Shown here: positions 5,298-7,567 of the stretch, piece after piece
Layout: each line of letters opens with the position of its first letter
Position numbering within the stretch: position 1 is the first letter of the stretch
Notes under the pieces: generated by a model
What the model was told of the DNA's origin: nothing
What the model saw: the letters and a program-made list of their open reading frames with translations, nothing else
Database searches by the model: none
Program-made: the position numbers and the translations under genes
DNA from: Bacillota bacterium
Lineage (GTDB): Bacteria > Bacillota > Bacilli > Bacillales > Cytobacillaceae
NCBI GenBank assembly: GCA_023387295.1
Contig: JAEWIG010000233.1
Coordinates: 1-7,567 of the forward strand
Length of the DNA stretch: 7,567 nucleotides
Direction of reading: 5' to 3'

Positions 5298-6200
5298 ATG
5301 TTACAAGAGTACATATCCTACCTCCAGGAACAAGGCAAATCAAAGAACACCATTATCTCTTACACAAATGATTTAAACTCTTTCTTTCATGAACTAAATA
5401 TCAATTACGATGGATATGTAACTGCGGCTGACATTCGCAAGTGGATAGACAGCATGCTCAACCCAACTGATACAAAGGCGTTGGCCATTTCAACTATAAA
5501 CCGCCGAATAAACTCATTACGAAGTTTTTACTCTTGGGCCAATCTGAATCACAATCCAATGAAAGATATTCAGGATTTGAAAACAGCTGATGAAGATAAT
5601 GAAAAGATCATGTGGCTTACTGAAGAGGAATTCGAAAGTTTGCTTCATATTCTAAGGAAGAAACCAGTTAAAAGCAGAGGAGTAAATCCAGAAGAAAAAT
5701 ACCGTCGCGATCGGTCAATTATTTACCTTCTTACTTATGCAGGGCTACGCGTGGATGAGCTCTCTAATCTAAAACTGACTGACATTGATTTAAATATGAA
5801 ACGTATTCGTATTGTTGGAAAAGGAATGAAGGTCAGAACCGTTCCCATTTCAAATACATTATTAGTCGAGATCAAAGATTGGCTTAACTATCGGGCAGAA
5901 ATGGTCAAACATAAGCAGCATGTTGCAGATTCCCCCTATATCTTTTATAGCCAGCGCTCGCCGAAGTTTACCGTTCGAGGCATCCAGACAATGATTGAGG
6001 GCTACAGCTTACCGAAGAAAAAACTAACTCCTCATATGTTCCGACATACCTTTTGTAAATGGATGTTGAAGGCGACTAATAACGATATTGAAAAAGTAAG
6101 AAGGCTAGCTGGTCATAGCAATATTGCCACAACAAGCAGATATTTGAAGGATTCGTACAGTGATTTGGCGGATGCTGTGGATGCAATGCCGAAGTTTTAA
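5298..6200 (+). CDS. Tyrosine recombinase/integrase, TnpI-like
   Basis: This is a site-specific recombinase that cuts and rejoins DNA through a covalent 3'-phosphotyrosine. The N-terminal SAM-like core-binding domain (about residues 1-90) opens with YISYLQEQGKSKNTIISYTNDL. The catalytic domain contains Arg151 (AGLRVDEL), Lys175 (VGKGMKVR), His246 and Arg249 (HMFRHTF), His273 (LAGHSN) and nucleophile Tyr282 (SRYLK), so the full catalytic set is present. Size and the single-gene, repeat-preceded layout resemble TnpI, the resolvase of the Bacillus transposons Tn4430 and Tn5401, more than XerC/XerD or phage integrases. No tnpA transposase follows; a perfect hairpin starts 10 bases after the stop. 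An in-frame GTG at 5280 would add six residues (306) but has no ribosome site. The family call is firm; the TnpI link rests on organisation and overall appearance and needs an alignment. Confidence 0.93.
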   Translation: MLQEYISYLQEQGKSKNTIISYTNDLNSFFHELNINYDGYVTAADIRKWIDSMLNPTDTKALAISTINRRINSLRSFYSWANLNHNPMKDIQDLKTADEDNEKIMWLTEEEFESLLHILRKKPVKSRGVNPEEKYRRDRSIIYLLTYAGLRVDELSNLKLTDIDLNMKRIRIVGKGMKVRTVPISNTLLVEIKDWLNYRAEMVKHKQHVADSPYIFYSQRSPKFTVRGIQTMIEGYSLPKKKLTPHMFRHTFCKWMLKATNNDIEKVRRLAGHSNIATTSRYLKDSYSDLADAVDAMPKF

Positions 6201-6210
6201 ACAAAAAGAA

Positions 6211-6264
6211 GTAACAAACCAACGAAAGAAGAAACGTTTATTTCTTCTTTCGTTGGTTTGTTAC
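6211..6264. terminator. Perfect 24-bp hairpin after the recombinase, probable terminator
   Basis: The arms 6211-6234 (beginning GTAACAAACCAACG) and 6241-6264 are perfectly complementary over 24 bp, with loop CGTTTA. In the plus direction the tail is AATAAATATT, not a T-run, though the 3' arm is T-rich. In the minus direction the tail is TTCTTTTTGTTT, a much better terminator tail. It may therefore mainly stop minus-strand transcription from entering the recombinase gene, as well as ending its own mRNA. Such a long perfect stem is unusual for a simple terminator. Confidence 0.6.
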
Positions 6265-6278
6265 AATAAATATTTATT
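6265..6278. repeat. 14-bp perfect palindrome next to the hairpin
   Basis: AATAAATATTTATT is its own reverse complement and abuts the 24-bp hairpin with no gap. It is pure A/T, so chance is possible; no function is assigned. Confidence 0.3.
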
Positions 6279-6591
6279 CTTACTTTATTTCTGTTTAACC
6301 GTACACTGGATAATTAATCATAGTAGGAAAACAGCAGGAAACTACAGATTCACAACGATACGGAATCTTCATTATTAGAAGCCTTATTTCTCTGCAAATT
6401 ACAATAGAGAATTTGGACTTTTCCGTACTTCATAAAAGCATCCTTGATTGAAGATCATAATTAGGTAACAATAATTTAAACTAATAGCCACATATGATAT
6501 GTGTGCAAAAGCATATGTTGATTTAACAATCGCAAGAGTCACTCCAATAACAACCGATTAGGTTGCCTTATTCAGACTCTAAAAAATATAT
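6279..6591. other. Gene-poor stretch with no convincing gene
   Basis: No ORF with both a ribosome site and a recognisable product is visible on either strand. The longest suggestive frame is on the minus strand, 6557-6399: 52 open codons without an ATG start near its beginning. Its first part reads like a membrane segment (SVVIGVTLAIVKSTYAFAHI), so it may be the remnant of a decayed gene. A small dyad, CACATAT-G-ATATGTG, lies at 6489-6503. Otherwise nothing is seen; the stretch looks like eroded intergenic DNA. Confidence 0.5.
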
Positions 6592-6626
6592 AAGAAAAAG
6601 AGATGCTGAAAGCATCTCTTTTTCTT
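6592..6626. terminator. Strong bidirectional rho-independent terminator
   Basis: AAGAAAAAGAGATGCT (6592-6607) and AGCATCTCTTTTTCTT (6611-6626) are perfect 16-bp arms around a GAA loop. Read on the minus strand the stem ends in TTTTTCTT and continues into ATATATTTTTT. It is the likely terminator of the Abi_2-type gene, whose stop codon is 112 bases away. Read on the plus strand it also has a T-rich 3' arm. Confidence 0.85.
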
Positions 6627-6672
6627 GACTAAACAGTTAACCTTTTTATCGGATAACTCGCCGTCACGCACG

Positions 6673-6686
6673 ATATATTATATGTA
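6673..6686 (-). repeat. Isolated copy of the recombinase half-site
   Basis: ATATATTATATGTA matches 5172-5185 (ATACATTATATGTA) at 13 of 14 positions. On the minus strand it reads TACATATAATATAT and so contains the CATATAAT motif shared by the repeat array. TTATAC adjoins it on the minus strand, as in copies 2 and 3 but without the bases between the two parts. It lies about 480 bp past the recombinase gene, in the opposite direction to the direct repeats. The sequence is AT-rich, so chance cannot be excluded. Confidence 0.25.
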
Positions 6687-6738
6687 TAATAATAACACAT
6701 ATTCTAAAATTAAAAAAGTGAAAAAAATGAAAAATTTA

Positions 6739-7567
6739 TTACATCCCTATTTTAGACCAATCTGAAAGTTTTTCCCGACCCATTCTTTCAAATATTTTTA
6801 GCATTAATTTTTTTTCACGTTTTGAATTACAACGTTTAAAATAAAAATCTTTTATTAATTTCCTTATTTCTTTTAGACTTTCAAACTGGGATAGAACTAA
6901 TAAAGTATCGTATAGTCTTATTTCATAGTAAGTTGAAATTCCTGCAGTATTAATTTTAGTTCTTAATCCTAGATCATTTATCAATCCACCATCAATTTTT
7001 AAATTATTTGGCGTGCGGAATCTATTAACTAGTTGAAAATGTGCGCATGTATTTCTTAATTCAATGAAAATTCGTATTGAGTTTATAAATTTTTGTTTAT
7101 CTGTATATTTCATTCCCATATCTTCAATAACTTTTTCAAAAACATCTCTTTCAAATCCCAATAATAATTTAAAAAGAGCACCAAATTCTAGAACTTTGAT
7201 AGTTACCCAGAATGGCGGGTCATCATAAGTAGATATATAAGAATATTTCGCCTTACAAAAATCTATAAAATTACTATAAGTTTTCCCATTGAAAGGAATT
7301 GTTGTTTGAAATATTCTATGTTTTGAAATATTATAACCCACATCCTTAGGTAAACTTAAATGATTTGAGCGTGGGTCCGTATAATTGTTAATATCAATAT
7401 AACATGCAGAATCAGTAGCAGTTAAAAAATGTTTTTCGCAAAATCTATGTGCCATAGAGGTTTTTAAACGAATTTCTATTCTATCTAATATTTTTAAAAT
7501 CTCTAAGTTCATTTTTTTATCGAAATTATGTAAAAACAAAAAATCTTCTAAATATACTCCGTTATAT
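6739..7567 (-). CDS. Abi_2-family abortive infection protein (AbiD/AbiF-like), 5' end outside the window
   Basis: The reading frame stays open to the right edge (YNGVYLEDF precedes the apparent TTG at 7539), so that TTG is not the true start; 275 C-terminal residues are visible. Family hallmarks, numbered from the first visible residue: the YLEDFLFLHNFDKKMN helix (5-20) leading into LDRIEIRLKTSMAHRF (27-42), the PPFW motif (117-120), LEFGALFKLL (126-135), and LRNTCAHFQLVNRF (170-183). The last contains R171-x4-H176, the HEPN-type R-x4-6-H motif of many RNase effectors. Abi_2 proteins protect against phage by abortive infection, probably through RNA cleavage. A basic C-terminal tail (KRCNSKREKKLMLK) follows. 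Members are often single genes in phage-defence or mobile regions, which fits the neighbouring recombinase. Promoter and start are off the window; the gene is read toward the terminator at 6592-6626. Family call strong; RNase activity is inferred. Confidence 0.88.
   Translation of the reverse strand, partial: YNGVYLEDFLFLHNFDKKMNLEILKILDRIEIRLKTSMAHRFCEKHFLTATDSACYIDINNYTDPRSNHLSLPKDVGYNISKHRIFQTTIPFNGKTYSNFIDFCKAKYSYISTYDDPPFWVTIKVLEFGALFKLLLGFERDVFEKVIEDMGMKYTDKQKFINSIRIFIELRNTCAHFQLVNRFRTPNNLKIDGGLINDLGLRTKINTAGISTYYEIRLYDTLLVLSQFESLKEIRKLIKDFYFKRCNSKREKKLMLKIFERMGREKLSDWSKIGM

Noticed and set aside
6295..6372. 25-codon minus-strand ORF (MKIPYRCESVVSCCF...) with AAGG about 9 bases upstream
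   Set aside because: The ribosome site is weak, the ORF is very short and there is no neighbour to couple to; chance is the simpler reading.
6160..6378. 72-codon plus-strand ORF overlapping the recombinase end
   Set aside because: It runs through the 24-bp hairpin in another frame; the hairpin explains the open frame and no ribosome site is present.
7537..7539. TTG at 7539 as the start of the Abi_2-type gene
   Set aside because: The frame stays open to the window edge and the upstream residues YNGVYLEDF fit the family pattern, so the true start is outside.

Overview
The window is AT-rich with strong AGGAGG-type ribosome binding sites, UUG/GUG starts, U-tract hairpin terminators and compact operons. 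Together with the protein sequences this points to a low-GC Firmicute, most likely a Bacillaceae (Bacillus sensu lato) chromosome. This is inference; no rRNA or other marker is present.

Left part (1-4884): a metabolic and transport block. On the minus strand, running off the left edge, is the N-terminal half of a class III PLP-dependent aminotransferase (GTG start at 609). A possible 21-residue leader ORF (614-679) precedes it. Its promoter overlaps, back to back, a candidate promoter for a plus-strand operon of four genes. These encode two permeases (DppB- and DppC-type) and two ATPases (DppD- and DppF/OppF-type) of a dipeptide/oligopeptide/nickel-family ABC importer. No substrate-binding protein lies in the window. 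The shared control region (610-921) also holds a CodY-box-like sequence at 757-771 and a 34-bp palindrome with one mismatched pair at 783-816. The likely logic is import of a peptide or amine compound, with the divergent aminotransferase acting on it or its breakdown products, under shared nutritional control.

Middle (4885-6264): two terminator-like structures close the transport block. A 300-residue tyrosine recombinase follows (5298-6200), with all catalytic residues present and similar in organisation to TnpI of the Tn4430/Tn5401 transposons. Just upstream is an ordered array: three 19-bp near-identical direct repeats at 53- and 56-bp spacing, the first also forming a perfect 8-bp inverted repeat around a 4-bp spacer. 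This is the layout of a TnpI internal resolution site (inverted core plus two direct accessory sites), yet no transposase gene accompanies it here. It is the most interesting feature of the window. A perfect 24-bp hairpin follows the recombinase.

Right part (6265-7567): about 470 bp with no convincing gene, a strong bidirectional terminator (6592-6626), and a minus-strand gene whose 5' end lies beyond the right edge. It encodes an Abi_2-family (AbiD/AbiF-like) abortive-infection protein with the HEPN-type R-x4-H motif. The recombinase, the phage-defence gene and the gene-poor sequence between them look like an accessory hot spot next to a conserved transport operon.
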